Below, one piece after another: positions 30,205 through 38,026 of a DNA stretch of 64,000 nucleotides. The stretch covers positions 156,441 to 220,440 of the forward strand of contig NZ_KZ319373.1 in the NCBI RefSeq assembly GCF_002744715.1, written 5' to 3'. The notes under the pieces were generated by a model. That model was not told where the DNA came from. It did no database searches and was given only the letters and a program-made list of their open reading frames with translations. The translations under genes and the position numbers were made by a program. Position 1 is the stretch's first letter; each line of letters begins with the position of its first letter. Origin of the DNA: Marinobacter profundi. GTDB taxonomy: Bacteria; Pseudomonadota; Gammaproteobacteria; Pseudomonadales; Oleiphilaceae.

Positions 30205-30306
30205 ATCAATGTGACAAAAGTTGTCATGTCGTGTCAGAAAAAGGCAGTCGGAATAGTCCGCTTTTTGTCTTGATCTCCTGTTCCGGATTCCCTAATCGTC
30301 TGTCAT
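30205..30306 (+). promoter_or_regulatory. Candidate PilR-type upstream sites (TGTC cluster)
   Basis: The region upstream of the pilA promoter has several TGTC/GACA words: GTGACA and TTGTCATGTCGTGTCAG within about 30209-30237, and TGTC at 30300-30304. In Pseudomonas, PilR binds short TGTC-type repeats upstream of pilA. The cluster lies 100-130 bp upstream of the sigma-54 element, a normal enhancer distance. No pilS/pilR genes are in this window, so the assignment is inferred. Confidence 0.4.
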
Positions 30307-30336
30307 TTAACGAGATTTTATATTTGGGTGTCGTTC

Positions 30337-30353
30337 TGGCACGATGCGTGCTT
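30337..30353 (+). promoter_or_regulatory. Sigma-54 promoter of pilA
   Basis: TGGCACGATGCGTGCTT gives the GG (30338-30339) and GC (30350-30351) dinucleotides with exactly 10 bases between, matching the RpoN -24/-12 pattern closely on the -24 side. It ends 56 bp before the pilA ATG. Sigma-54 control of pilA with PilR is established in Pseudomonas. Confidence 0.8.
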
Positions 30354-30409
30354 GGGAATGGCTAAGCCGCTCTGATGAGGGGCGACACTAAAGAAACTTG
30401 GAGAAAAAT

Positions 30410-30880
30410 ATGAAAAAAGTTCAACAAGGCTTTACTTTGATCGAATTGATGATCGTTGTGGCGATCATTGGTATTCTTGCCGCAGTAGCGATTCCGGCCT
30501 ATCAGGACTATACAACTCGGGCTCGAATGGCTGAACCGGTATCATTGATGTCAGCAGCTAAGGTCGATATTTACGAGCGGTTGGTTTCAGATGGCAGCTG
30601 GCCGGCTGATGCCGACGGTGAAGTGATTGTTGACAAGGTTCAAAACAGTTCAGATCTGGTGGCGACTGCCGACTACACTGCTGGCGCAACGTCTTCCGAC
30701 GCTACTTTGGTAGAGCTCACCTTGGGTAACACTGGTGATGCAACAAATCTGGATGGTAAAAAGCTGAAGTTCACCCTGACACCATCGTCAAATGGTTTGG
30801 CTGTAGTTTGCTGGACAGATATTGCGTCCTCTTTCTACAACCGAATTCCGAATGAATGTCGTCGTGCTACCTCAACCTAA
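30410..30880 (+). CDS. pilA: Type IV major pilin PilA
   Basis: 156 aa prepilin. The ATG at 30410 follows a GGAG ribosome-binding site. The leader MKKVQQG is cut after G7 before [24 protein letters not shown], with the mature +5 glutamate present. A C-terminal disulfide loop is formed by C134 and C150. The protein ends RRATST; a C-terminal Ser/Thr is the glycosylation site in P. aeruginosa group I pilins, and a TfpO-like gene follows directly. Confidence 0.96.
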   Translation: MKKVQQGFTLIELMIVVAIIGILAAVAIPAYQDYTTRARMAEPVSLMSAAKVDIYERLVSDGSWPADADGEVIVDKVQNSSDLVATADYTAGATSSDATLVELTLGNTGDATNLDGKKLKFTLTPSSNGLAVVCWTDIASSFYNRIPNECRRATST

Positions 30881-30896
30881 TATAGTTGAGTGAGAA

Positions 30897-30932
30897 AATC
30901 CGACCTTGCCAATGGTGAGGTCGGATTTTTTT
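30897..30932 (+). terminator. Intrinsic terminator after pilA
   Basis: AATCCGACCT (30897-30906) pairs with AGGTCGGATT (30918-30927), followed by a run of seven T. A classic rho-independent terminator 17 bp after the pilA stop. The next gene starts 11 bp beyond, so it is expected to be expressed at a lower, read-through level. Confidence 0.88.
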
Positions 30933-30942
30933 AGGAGTTGGA

Positions 30943-32442
30943 ATGGTCATCCGATCACTTTCTCAGGCGGTTATATTCTTCTTTTCCTGTATTTTTCTTC
31001 TTGTTGTTGTTTTGTCCACTTTTCTATCTGGGATGTTTCCTCTAGTAAGTTTTGGTTCTTTTGATGGTGGGCGTTGGCTTCTGGTGCTTTTTCTTTCAGT
31101 ATCTACCGTGCTTTCTCTTGTTCGGTTGGAGTTCAAACGTCCAAGTAGGAGTGGGTTGCTTTTTTTGGTTGGGGTAATAATATTTTCGTGTTCCGCTCTA
31201 TTGTCTGATTACCTTAGTCAGAGTTTGTCAAAATATTGGTTTTCTAATTTTATATTGTTTTTCTTTTCGCTATTATTTGTTCCCTTCTTTTTCTCTAGTT
31301 TTCCGTTTGAAGAACGAGAGAAAGTTTTATATTGTGCTTTTTATGCGATATTGTCAGGAACTCTAATATTTTCGGCACTTTATCTGTTTGTTTTTTCGTT
31401 ATCAATAGGTAATGACGTAAATTATAACAATATATTAATCAATTCCGGGTTTGTTAATATTAATTTTTTTGGCCAGGTTGCGACGTGGGTAATTCCTTTG
31501 TTGTCAGCGGGGATGTTGGATGAACGCATCTCTAAGTCAACGTTGGCAAAGGTGTTAGTGTTTTTTAGTCTTTCATTGTTCTGGTTTGTAATAGTCTCAG
31601 TGTCAGTAAAGGGAACATTAATCTCTGTTGTTTTGGCATTTATTTTTATGGCTATATATGACTGGCATTGGATTAGAGGTTGTGCGAGGTGGGCTGCTCT
31701 CTCATTGATTGTCGCAGTTTTTGTTTGGTGCATTGTTGCCGGGCTAAGCGGCCATCTCGGTGGTAGTGCTTCAAGAGGGTTAGTGAAAATCGATGACTTG
31801 GGCAGGGTAATGCTCTGGCAAGAAGCTTTAGTAATGAGTTTTCAGAGATTTCCGTTTGGTATGGGAGGGGAATCCTGGGTGTTGCATGACGTGATTTCAC
31901 AGAATTTTTATGAACCACTGCGTCATGGTCACCCTCACAATATGTATCTATTGTTTGCGGCTGAGTATGGATGGATGGCGGTTGTCGGCCTGTGTCTTGT
32001 CTTTTTTGGTATTTTCAAAAGGGTGTCAGATTTCAAGTTGAGGATGCATGATACTGAATTGAAATCGAATACTTTTGCTGCAGGCTTATGTTTGTCGGTT
32101 TTGGGTGGGCTAATTCATTCTGGAGTATCGGGTGTCTTGCTCATGCCAAAGTCCATGGCTTTAGGCTTGATCTGTATTTCAATGTTATGGGCGGTTTTAG
32201 GATATGCCAAGGCTGAGAGTGTCAGTTCTGATAGAGTTAATGGTGGCGGTCAAGTCCTGATGCGCTCAATTGTTGTCGCTTTATGTTTTCTTGTTTCGGT
32301 TTTTTGGATAAAAGATGTGGCGTCGTATTATAAGTCAATGAGTGTTGATAAATATTTAACATTGGATTCGAATGTTCGGTATTATCCGAGGTTTTGGCAG
32401 CACGGGTTGTCCTCCGGCAAGGTGAGTTCCTATCAGGATTAA
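30943..32442 (+). CDS. O-antigen-ligase-like membrane protein, probable pilin glycosyltransferase (TfpO/PilO-like)
   Basis: 499 aa with about ten or more hydrophobic segments and a large periplasmic loop carrying RHGHPHNMYLLFAAEYG (residues ~326-342), the histidine motif of the WaaL/PglL/TfpO superfamily. These enzymes move lipid-linked glycans to proteins or lipid A core. Position immediately after pilA, and the pilin's Ser/Thr C-terminus, favour pilin O-glycosylation. The gene is strikingly AT-rich (poly-T rich codons) compared with pilB or cysQ, a sign of recent transfer or serotype-like exchange. A role as O-antigen ligase or polymerase is the alternative. Confidence 0.75.
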   Translation: MVIRSLSQAVIFFFSCIFLLVVVLSTFLSGMFPLVSFGSFDGGRWLLVLFLSVSTVLSLVRLEFKRPSRSGLLFLVGVIIFSCSALLSDYLSQSLSKYWFSNFILFFFSLLFVPFFFSSFPFEEREKVLYCAFYAILSGTLIFSALYLFVFSLSIGNDVNYNNILINSGFVNINFFGQVATWVIPLLSAGMLDERISKSTLAKVLVFFSLSLFWFVIVSVSVKGTLISVVLAFIFMAIYDWHWIRGCARWAALSLIVAVFVWCIVAGLSGHLGGSASRGLVKIDDLGRVMLWQEALVMSFQRFPFGMGGESWVLHDVISQNFYEPLRHGHPHNMYLLFAAEYGWMAVVGLCLVFFGIFKRVSDFKLRMHDTELKSNTFAAGLCLSVLGGLIHSGVSGVLLMPKSMALGLICISMLWAVLGYAKAESVSSDRVNGGGQVLMRSIVVALCFLVSVFWIKDVASYYKSMSVDKYLTLDSNVRYYPRFWQHGLSSGKVSSYQD

Positions 32443-32630
32443 TAATAGTCACGTACCAGTTGAGGCTGAAGACACCCCCAAGGCTGGCTACTACCTTCTA
32501 CCTCACATCGTCTCTGTCCCCCAAGCGTAAAATCCACGTAAACATTGAGCCCAGTCAGCCCAACCCTCGCCACTTTCGCTACACTAACCGCCAGCTCCCA
32601 GTCAGGCACCTCAAAGGCACGTGGACTACG

Positions 32631-32655
32631 GGGGACAGACCCAGTGTCGGTCCCC
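32631..32655 (+). repeat. Single diverged REP copy
   Basis: GGGGACAGACC followed by CAGTG and TCGGTCCCC: the left arm is intact, the right arm is altered (GTCGG for GTCAG). It lies in the gap between the TfpO-like gene and the ferric-reductase-like gene. Confidence 0.7.
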
Positions 32656-32706
32656 GGTCTTTATCTCCACCGCCAGCCTGCGACACCTCCCGGCATCGGT
32701 TGATAC

Positions 32707-34041
32707 ATGAAAAACATCAAATACACCTACCTGATTTTCCTGGTATTCCTGACAGCCCTCTGGCTCGCCGCCGACACCCTGGTGCCAGATCCCTTCACCT
32801 ACTTCGCCTTCCGCTCTGTATTCATCCAGTACAGTGGCGTTATTGCCATGGGCGTGATGAGTCTGGCCATGTTTCTGGCGATGCGTCCGAAGTGGCTGGA
32901 GCCGCACTTGAAGGGGCTGGACAAGATGTACCGGCTGCACAAGTGGTTGGGGATTACGGCGCTGGTGGTGGCGGTGTTGCATTGGTGGTGGGCGCAGGGT
33001 ACCAAGTGGATGGTTGGCTGGGGTTGGCTTGAGAAGCCGGTGCGGGGCAGTGGTGGTGGGAGCGAGCTCGGGCTGATCGAGGGCGCGCTGCGCAGTCAGC
33101 GGGGGCTTGCGGAGTCGGTCGGGGAGTGGGCGTTCTATGGTGCGGCGCTGTTGATTGTGCTGGCGTTGGTCAAGCGCTTCCCCTATCACCTGTTCGCCAA
33201 AACCCACAAGCTGCTGGCGCCGGTGTATCTGTTGCTGGTGTTCCACACGGTAATTCTGACCGAATTTGAGTACTGGACACAGCCCGTTGGCTGGGTGCTG
33301 GCACTGATGCTGACGGTCGGCACGGTGGCGGCGGTGTATTCCATCGCCGGTCGTATCGGCTCAAGCCGGCGGGTGTCGGGTGTTGTGGACTCGCTGACCT
33401 ATTACCCGGCGTTAAGGGTGCTCGAAACCGCGGTGTCGCTGCCGAAGGGATGGCCGGGCCATGCTGCAGGGCAGTTTGCTTTTGTCACCTCGGATAAAAA
33501 GGAGGGAGCACATCCCTACACCATCGCGTCGGCCTGGAATCCGGATGATCGCCACATTGTGTTCATTACCAAGGCACTGGGAGATCACACGGCGCGGCTG
33601 CGGGACCGGTTAAAGATTGGCCTGCCGGTGGAAGTGGAAGGTCCCTACGGTTGTTTTGACTTCCGGGATTCTCCGTCCCGGCAGATCTGGGTGAGGGCCG
33701 GTATCGGTATTACACCGTTTATTGCCCGCTTCAAGGAGCTCGCAGCCACGCCCGGGATGAAGGAGATCGACCTGTTTCATCCCACCGCGGATTTCGAGCC
33801 GGCGGCAATTGAGAAGCTCAAGGCGGACGCCGCGGCCGCCGGGGTGCGTCTGCACCTGCTGGTGAGCGGGCAGGGCGGCCGGCTTGATGGCAACGCCATT
33901 CGCGCCGCTGTTCCGGACTGGCAGTCCGCCAGCATCTGGTTCTGCGGTCCGCCCGGATTCGGGCAGTCCTTGCGGGAGGATTTTGTGGCTAACGGGTTCT
34001 CACCCCGGCACTTCCATCAGGAGTTGTTTCAGATGCGGTAG
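32707..34041 (+). CDS. Ferric-reductase-like transmembrane flavoprotein
   Basis: 444 aa. The N-terminal half has about six membrane helices with paired histidines (HKWLGITALVVAVLHWW and HKLLAPVYLLLVFHTVIL) that fit a bis-heme ferric-reductase-like domain. The C-terminal half has an FAD-binding segment (HPYTIASAW near 274) and an NAD(P)-binding segment (GIGITPFIA, then FCGPPGFG). Expected to pass electrons from NAD(P)H across the membrane; the acceptor is unknown. ATG start; solitary gene flanked by REP copies. Confidence 0.87.
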   Translation: MKNIKYTYLIFLVFLTALWLAADTLVPDPFTYFAFRSVFIQYSGVIAMGVMSLAMFLAMRPKWLEPHLKGLDKMYRLHKWLGITALVVAVLHWWWAQGTKWMVGWGWLEKPVRGSGGGSELGLIEGALRSQRGLAESVGEWAFYGAALLIVLALVKRFPYHLFAKTHKLLAPVYLLLVFHTVILTEFEYWTQPVGWVLALMLTVGTVAAVYSIAGRIGSSRRVSGVVDSLTYYPALRVLETAVSLPKGWPGHAAGQFAFVTSDKKEGAHPYTIASAWNPDDRHIVFITKALGDHTARLRDRLKIGLPVEVEGPYGCFDFRDSPSRQIWVRAGIGITPFIARFKELAATPGMKEIDLFHPTADFEPAAIEKLKADAAAAGVRLHLLVSGQGGRLDGNAIRAAVPDWQSASIWFCGPPGFGQSLREDFVANGFSPRHFHQELFQMR

Positions 34042-34051
34042 GGGGGTTATT

Positions 34052-34162
34052 GGGGACTGACCTTGGGTCTGTCCCCAATAACCCCGCCAGATGCCTGAAG
34101 GGACAGACCGAAGGTCAGTCCCTAACTCATGTTGCGCGGGGACAGCCCCGAGGTCAGTCCCC
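34052..34162. repeat. REP cluster G, three copies
   Basis: Inverted copy 34052-34076, a shortened forward copy 34100-34122 (GGG/CCC ends) and a forward copy 34138-34162 with GCCCC in place of GACCC. Lies between convergent stops of the reductase (34041) and beta-CASP (34180) genes. Confidence 0.88.
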
Positions 34163-34179
34163 GGGCCAGTGTTACCCCC

Positions 34180-35541
34180 TCAAATCTCCACTTCCTCAAA
34201 CAGCTCCGGCACCTCCACATCCCAGCCGAACTGCTCGCACACCCGCTTGCGCATGATGTCGCTGGCGAGTTGTTCGCCGTGGGTGATGTAGACCTTTTCC
34301 GGCGCCAGCTTGCCTTGCCCCAACCATTCCAGAATCTCCGCGTAGTCGCCGTGGGCGGAGAGGGAGTCGATGTTGTGGATCTCGGCTTTTACCGGCCAGT
34401 ATTCGCCGTGGATCTTCACGTCATCGGCGCCGTTGACCAGGGCGTCGCCGCGGGTGCCGGGGGCCTGGAAGCCGGCGAACACCACGCTGTTGCGGGGATT
34501 GGGCAGCAGGGTCTTGAGGTGGTGCAGCACCCGGCCGCCACTGGCCATGCCGCTGGCGGAGATGATGATGCAGGGGAAGCGCACGTTGTTAAGCTCGATG
34601 GACTCGTCCACCGTGCGGACAAACTCGGTTTTATCGTCCATCAGCTCGCACTGGGCGGCGCTGAGCTTATGCTCTTTGTGGTGCTTGCAGAAGATTTCGG
34701 TGGCCTTGATGGCCATGGGGCTGTTCAGGTACACCGGCAGTTTGGGGATCTTGTGCTCGCCCATCAGCTTGTGCACCAGGTACAGCAGCATCTGCGCACG
34801 ACCTACCGCGAATGCCGGCATCAGCACAATACCACCGCGGGCGGCGGTCTTGGTGATGATCTCGGTCAGGTCGCTCTCCGGGTCCACTTCACCGTGCAGG
34901 CGGTCGCCGTAGGTGGATTCGCAGATCAGCACGTCCGCCTTGTTGATCGGCTCGGGCGGGCGCATCAGGATATCGTTCTGGCGTCCCAGATCGCCACTGA
35001 ACACCACGGTGCGGTCGTCGCCCTTGTGATGCACATGCACGCACGAGGAACCCAGGATGTGGCCTGCCGGGGTGAACTGCACCTCAAAGCCCTTCACCGG
35101 CTCGAAGGTCTCGTGGTAGTGCAGGGACTCGAAGTGCTTGAGGGCCTCCCAAGCGTCCTTCTCGGTAAACAGCGGCTCCGGCTTTTCGTGCTTGGAGAAC
35201 TTTTTGCGGAAGGCGTACTTGGCATCCTCTTCCTGCAGGAAGCCCGCATCCGGCAGCAGCACCTTGCACAGCTCATGGGTGGCCTTGGTGCAGTAGATCT
35301 TGCCATGGAAGCCGTTCTTCACCAGCGCCGGCAGGTAGCCGGAGTGGTCGATATGGGCGTGGGTGAGCACCACCGCATCAATGGTGGACGGATCCACCGG
35401 AAACGGCGCCCAGTTCCGCCGGCGCAGGGTTTTCACACCCTGGTACATGCCGCAGTCCACCAACAACCGGTGCCGGTCATCTGAGAGCAGATAACGGGAG
35501 CCGGTCACAGTGCCTACACCGCCGAGGAAGCGCAGTTTCAT
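34180..35541 (-). CDS. Beta-CASP metallo-beta-lactamase RNA-processing exonuclease
   Basis: 453 aa. Metallo-beta-lactamase motif HAHIDH at residues 61-66, later zinc-site segments GHILGSS and SGDLGRQ, a beta-CASP insert and the C-terminal RMMBL part (IHNIDSLSAHGDYAEILEWL). This is the CPSF73/YsH1-like group of RNA/DNA nucleases; the substrate in bacteria of this type is not well defined. ATG start. No operon partner. Confidence 0.92.
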   Translation of the reverse strand: MKLRFLGGVGTVTGSRYLLSDDRHRLLVDCGMYQGVKTLRRRNWAPFPVDPSTIDAVVLTHAHIDHSGYLPALVKNGFHGKIYCTKATHELCKVLLPDAGFLQEEDAKYAFRKKFSKHEKPEPLFTEKDAWEALKHFESLHYHETFEPVKGFEVQFTPAGHILGSSCVHVHHKGDDRTVVFSGDLGRQNDILMRPPEPINKADVLICESTYGDRLHGEVDPESDLTEIITKTAARGGIVLMPAFAVGRAQMLLYLVHKLMGEHKIPKLPVYLNSPMAIKATEIFCKHHKEHKLSAAQCELMDDKTEFVRTVDESIELNNVRFPCIIISASGMASGGRVLHHLKTLLPNPRNSVVFAGFQAPGTRGDALVNGADDVKIHGEYWPVKAEIHNIDSLSAHGDYAEILEWLGQGKLAPEKVYITHGEQLASDIMRKRVCEQFGWDVEVPELFEEVEI

Positions 35542-35600
35542 AGCAAGGTCCTTCTGAAAAATGGGTGATCAATGTTCTTGCGAGCCTGGGTCGGGATATC

Positions 35601-35869
35601 GGGGACTGACCTTCGGTCTGTCCCCAATCCTTTCCCAGTATGCACCGGAAAAACTGGCAATGTCATTGATCTGTGTAGGTGTTTGCAGGGGAGGGCATGA
35701 GGACTGGGGGTTGCTATGGGGACTGACCTCGGGTCTGTCCCCAATATCCAGTTCCGCAGATTCTCCCCGGGGGCAGATCCGAGGTCAGTCCCGTAGTGTC
35801 AATCCCGGGGGCAGATCCGAGGTCAGTCCCGTAGTGCCAATCCCGGGGACTGACCTTGGGTCTGTCCCC
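35601..35869. repeat. REP cluster H, five copies upstream of the RAYT gene
   Basis: Inverted copies 35601-35625, 35718-35742 and 35845-35869; forward variant copies 35769-35793 and 35807-35831 (GGGGGCAGATCC, ending GTCCCG). The last pair forms a 63-bp inverted unit. The cluster fills most of the 399-bp gap between the divergent beta-CASP and RAYT genes; the final 70 bp before RAYT holds a C-run and a possible AAGGAG ribosome-binding site. Confidence 0.92.
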
Positions 35870-35940
35870 AGCCCAACTATCCCACTAAACTACCCCCCCC
35901 GGAACGGATTCCAACTCACAACCACGGCAAGGAGAAGCCA

Positions 35941-36564
35941 ATGCCCCGTCAGCCGCGATTAATCATCCCGGGTTTGCCCCACCATATTGTCCAGCGTGGC
36001 CACAATCGCCAGCAGGTGTTCCAGGATGACCGGGATTTTCAGTATTACCTGTCCAATCTGGAAGAGTGGAAGCAGGCTCTCGGCCTTACGGTATACAGCT
36101 ATTGCCTGATGACCAACCACGTCCACCTCGTGGTGGGCGTAACGGACGAGACTGCCACTATCCCGGAGTTTATGAAGCGACTGGCAGGACGGCAGACGAG
36201 ATTTACGAACCAACGGCGCAAACGCAGCGGTTTAATATGGGAAGGCCGCTACAAAACCAGTCCCATCGACTCGGATGCCTATTTGCTGGGCTGCTGTCGC
36301 TATGTGGAGCTGAATCCCGTAAAGGCCGGACTGGTTGATGAGGCAGAGCGGTATCCCTGGTCCAGCTACCCGGCGCGTATCGGACGTGAAATATCCGACT
36401 GGCTCGACGAGCCGTCAGCATTTACAGCGCTCGCCGACACCCCGGCCCGCCGGATTGCTTGCTATCGAAGCTTCGTGTCCGATACCGCTGAGTCACCGGC
36501 AGATAGCGTGATTCGGGAAGCCATCGCCACCAACCGGGTGACGGGCTCCGCGGAGGTGGAGTAG
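35941..36564 (+). CDS. REP-associated tyrosine transposase (RAYT)
   Basis: 207 aa IS200-like HUH transposase: H60-V61-H62 in MTNHVHLVV is the HUH metal site, and Tyr114 or Tyr121 (CCRYVELNPVKAGLV) the candidate nucleophile. The N-terminus PRLIIPGLPHHIVQRGHNRQ and the NPVKAGLV motif are typical of RAYTs rather than TnpA of true IS200 elements. It is flanked on both sides by REP arrays of the window-wide family (35601-35869 and 36578-36757), the diagnostic arrangement for a RAYT and its own REP set. Intact frame, AAGGAG ribosome-binding site, ATG start. Probably a domesticated single-copy gene. Confidence 0.95.
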   Translation: MPRQPRLIIPGLPHHIVQRGHNRQQVFQDDRDFQYYLSNLEEWKQALGLTVYSYCLMTNHVHLVVGVTDETATIPEFMKRLAGRQTRFTNQRRKRSGLIWEGRYKTSPIDSDAYLLGCCRYVELNPVKAGLVDEAERYPWSSYPARIGREISDWLDEPSAFTALADTPARRIACYRSFVSDTAESPADSVIREAIATNRVTGSAEVE

Positions 36565-36577
36565 AGATAGGCCTTCC

Positions 36578-36757
36578 GGGGACAGACCCAAGGTCAGTCC
36601 CCTGGTGCCAATCACGGGGCAGGCCCGAGGTCGGCCTCATGCGCCAATCACGGGGACAGACCTGAGGTCAGTCCCCTGGTACCAATCACGGGGCGGGCCC
36701 GAGGTCAGTCCCCTGGCTTCCGGTATGCAACTGGGGACTGGCCTTCGGTCTGTCCCC
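36578..36757. repeat. REP cluster I, five copies downstream of the RAYT gene
   Basis: Forward 36578-36602, a degenerate copy 36616-36638, forward 36652-36676, shortened forward 36690-36713 and inverted 36733-36757. Start spacing is 38, 36, 38 and 43 bp; spacers share GTGCCAATCAC-like sequence. Occupies the 327-bp gap to hicA; the rest of the gap (36760-36891) is AT-richer, contains GGTGGGTATAGT twice (around 36820 and 36852) and probably holds the hicA promoter. Confidence 0.92.
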
Positions 36758-36891
36758 GCGAATTTATACCTGTCGAAGCATGTCACCAATACCGAATGGG
36801 TTGATCGAGAGCGTATCTGAATTGGTGGGTATAGTGTTGATAATCGCATAATGGTGGGTATAGTAACAACTATGGAGTTAAGGAAGATTCC

Positions 36892-37080
36892 ATGAAGAGC
36901 TCCGAGGTGAAAAGGAAGCTGGAGAAAGACGGTTGGCAACTGGTTCGGGTTAACGGTAGTCATTATCATTTCAAACACCCGACAAAGCCCGGGCTTGTCA
37001 CGCTACCGCACCCGAAGTCGGATATACCCAAAGGCACGCTCCGGAGTATCTGGAAGCAGGCCGGGTGGTCATGGGGATGA
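36892..37080 (+). CDS. hicA: HicA-family mRNA interferase toxin
   Basis: 62 aa dsRBD-like toxin that cleaves mRNA when free of HicB. Family pattern MKSSEVKRKLEKDGW... VNGSHYHFKHP, with the catalytic histidine in the GSH motif near residue 24, and LPHPKSDIPKGTLRSIWKQAG. ATG start with a TAAGGA-type ribosome-binding site. Its antitoxin hicB is on the same strand but displaced about 260 bp downstream by an REP array, instead of following closely. Confidence 0.93.
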   Translation: MKSSEVKRKLEKDGWQLVRVNGSHYHFKHPTKPGLVTLPHPKSDIPKGTLRSIWKQAGWSWG

Positions 37081-37124
37081 ACCCATGGCCGGACAATTGA
37101 GGTGTCGGGAGATCCGCATGTGTC

Positions 37125-37296
37125 GGGGACGGACCTCAGCTCTGTCCCCAGACCGGAGCTAGGGGACAGACCGAAGGTCAGTCCCCAAGATTGGAGTAAA
37201 AGGCATGACCTTGGGTCCGCCCCTGACTGTACTCGGGGGATTGACCTTCGACCTGCCCCTGACTGGAGCCAGGGGACTGACCTCGGGTCTGTCCCC
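37125..37296. repeat. REP cluster J, five copies between hicA and hicB
   Basis: 37125-37149 (inverted, diverged), 37162-37186 (forward), 37203-37223 (degenerate inverted), 37236-37259 (diverged inverted, TTGACC and CTGCCCC) and 37272-37296 (inverted, near-consensus). They separate the hicA stop (37080) from the hicB start (37340). The diverged copies suggest this array is older than clusters E, K or N. Confidence 0.88.
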
Positions 37297-37339
37297 GAAA
37301 GGTCCGTCTCCTTTTTATGTAATTAATGAGGTAATACCT

Positions 37340-37771
37340 ATGCGTTTCCCGGTTGCACTTCACACAGATGATGGCAAAAGCTACGGCGTGACTGTGCCCG
37401 ACATCCCAGGCTGCTTTTCCGCTGGTGACAATGAGGATGAGGCGCTGGACAATGCCAAGGAGGCGATTCTCGGGCACTTGGAAGTGTTGGCTGAACTGGG
37501 CAATGATATTCCGTCCGCGAGGCCCATAGCTCAGCATCGCAGTAATGCGGATTATGAAGGAGCTGTCTGGGGTTTTGTTGAAGTTGACATCACACCATTT
37601 CTCGGCAAGGCGGAGAAAATCAACATTACCGTACCCAGTCTCGTGCTTCGCCAAATCGACCGATACGTTCAGGACCACCCGGAAGCTGCGAGATCCAGGT
37701 CTGCTTTTCTGACAGAGGCGGCGCTCGAACATATGCGCAAAGCCCACCAGGTCGAGTCTCCAGGTGGGTAG
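37340..37771 (+). CDS. hicB: HicB-family antitoxin with ribbon-helix-helix domain
   Basis: 143 aa. N-terminal HicB domain (MRFPVALHTDDGKSYGVTVPDIPGCFSAGD... EALDNAKEAI) that neutralises HicA, and a C-terminal ribbon-helix-helix-like DNA-binding segment (INITVPSLVLRQIDRYV... SRSAFLTEAALEHM) for autoregulation. The ATG at 37340 follows GAGG; the frame extends further upstream only because REP copies read through. The separation from hicA may put it under its own promoter; a TATGTAATTAAT stretch lies just upstream. Confidence 0.92.
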   Translation: MRFPVALHTDDGKSYGVTVPDIPGCFSAGDNEDEALDNAKEAILGHLEVLAELGNDIPSARPIAQHRSNADYEGAVWGFVEVDITPFLGKAEKINITVPSLVLRQIDRYVQDHPEAARSRSAFLTEAALEHMRKAHQVESPGG

Positions 37772-37822
37772 CGGGGCGAAGGTCTGTCACCAAGAAACCC
37801 CACGGGGTATCCTGATCCTTTC

Positions 37823-37995
37823 GGGGACAGACCAAAGGTCAGTCCCCTAACTCCGATCTGGGGACAGACCCGAGGTCAGTCCTCTAACTCCAATCCGGGG
37901 ACAGACCCGAGGTCAGTCCGCTAACTCCAATCCGGGGACAGACCAAAGGTCAGTCCCCTAGCTCTAGTCCGGGGACTGACCTTCGGTCTGTCCCC
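37823..37995. repeat. REP cluster K, five copies with exact 37-bp period
   Basis: Forward copies begin at 37823, 37860, 37897 and 37934; an inverted copy begins at 37971. Every start is exactly 37 bp from the next. Spacers are TAACTCCAATCC-like. It lies between hicB and cysQ and ends 31 bp before the cysQ start. Confidence 0.96.
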
Positions 37996-38026
37996 AATTC
38001 CACCTTAACTATGAACGGATAACACC

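Noticed and set aside
35941..36564. True IS200 insertion sequence
   Set aside because: No TnpB, no paired IS ends; the flanking REPs and NPVKAGLV motif indicate a RAYT.
37205..37339. HicB extension through the REP array
   Set aside because: Same reason; the ATG at 37340 has a ribosome-binding site and the family start.
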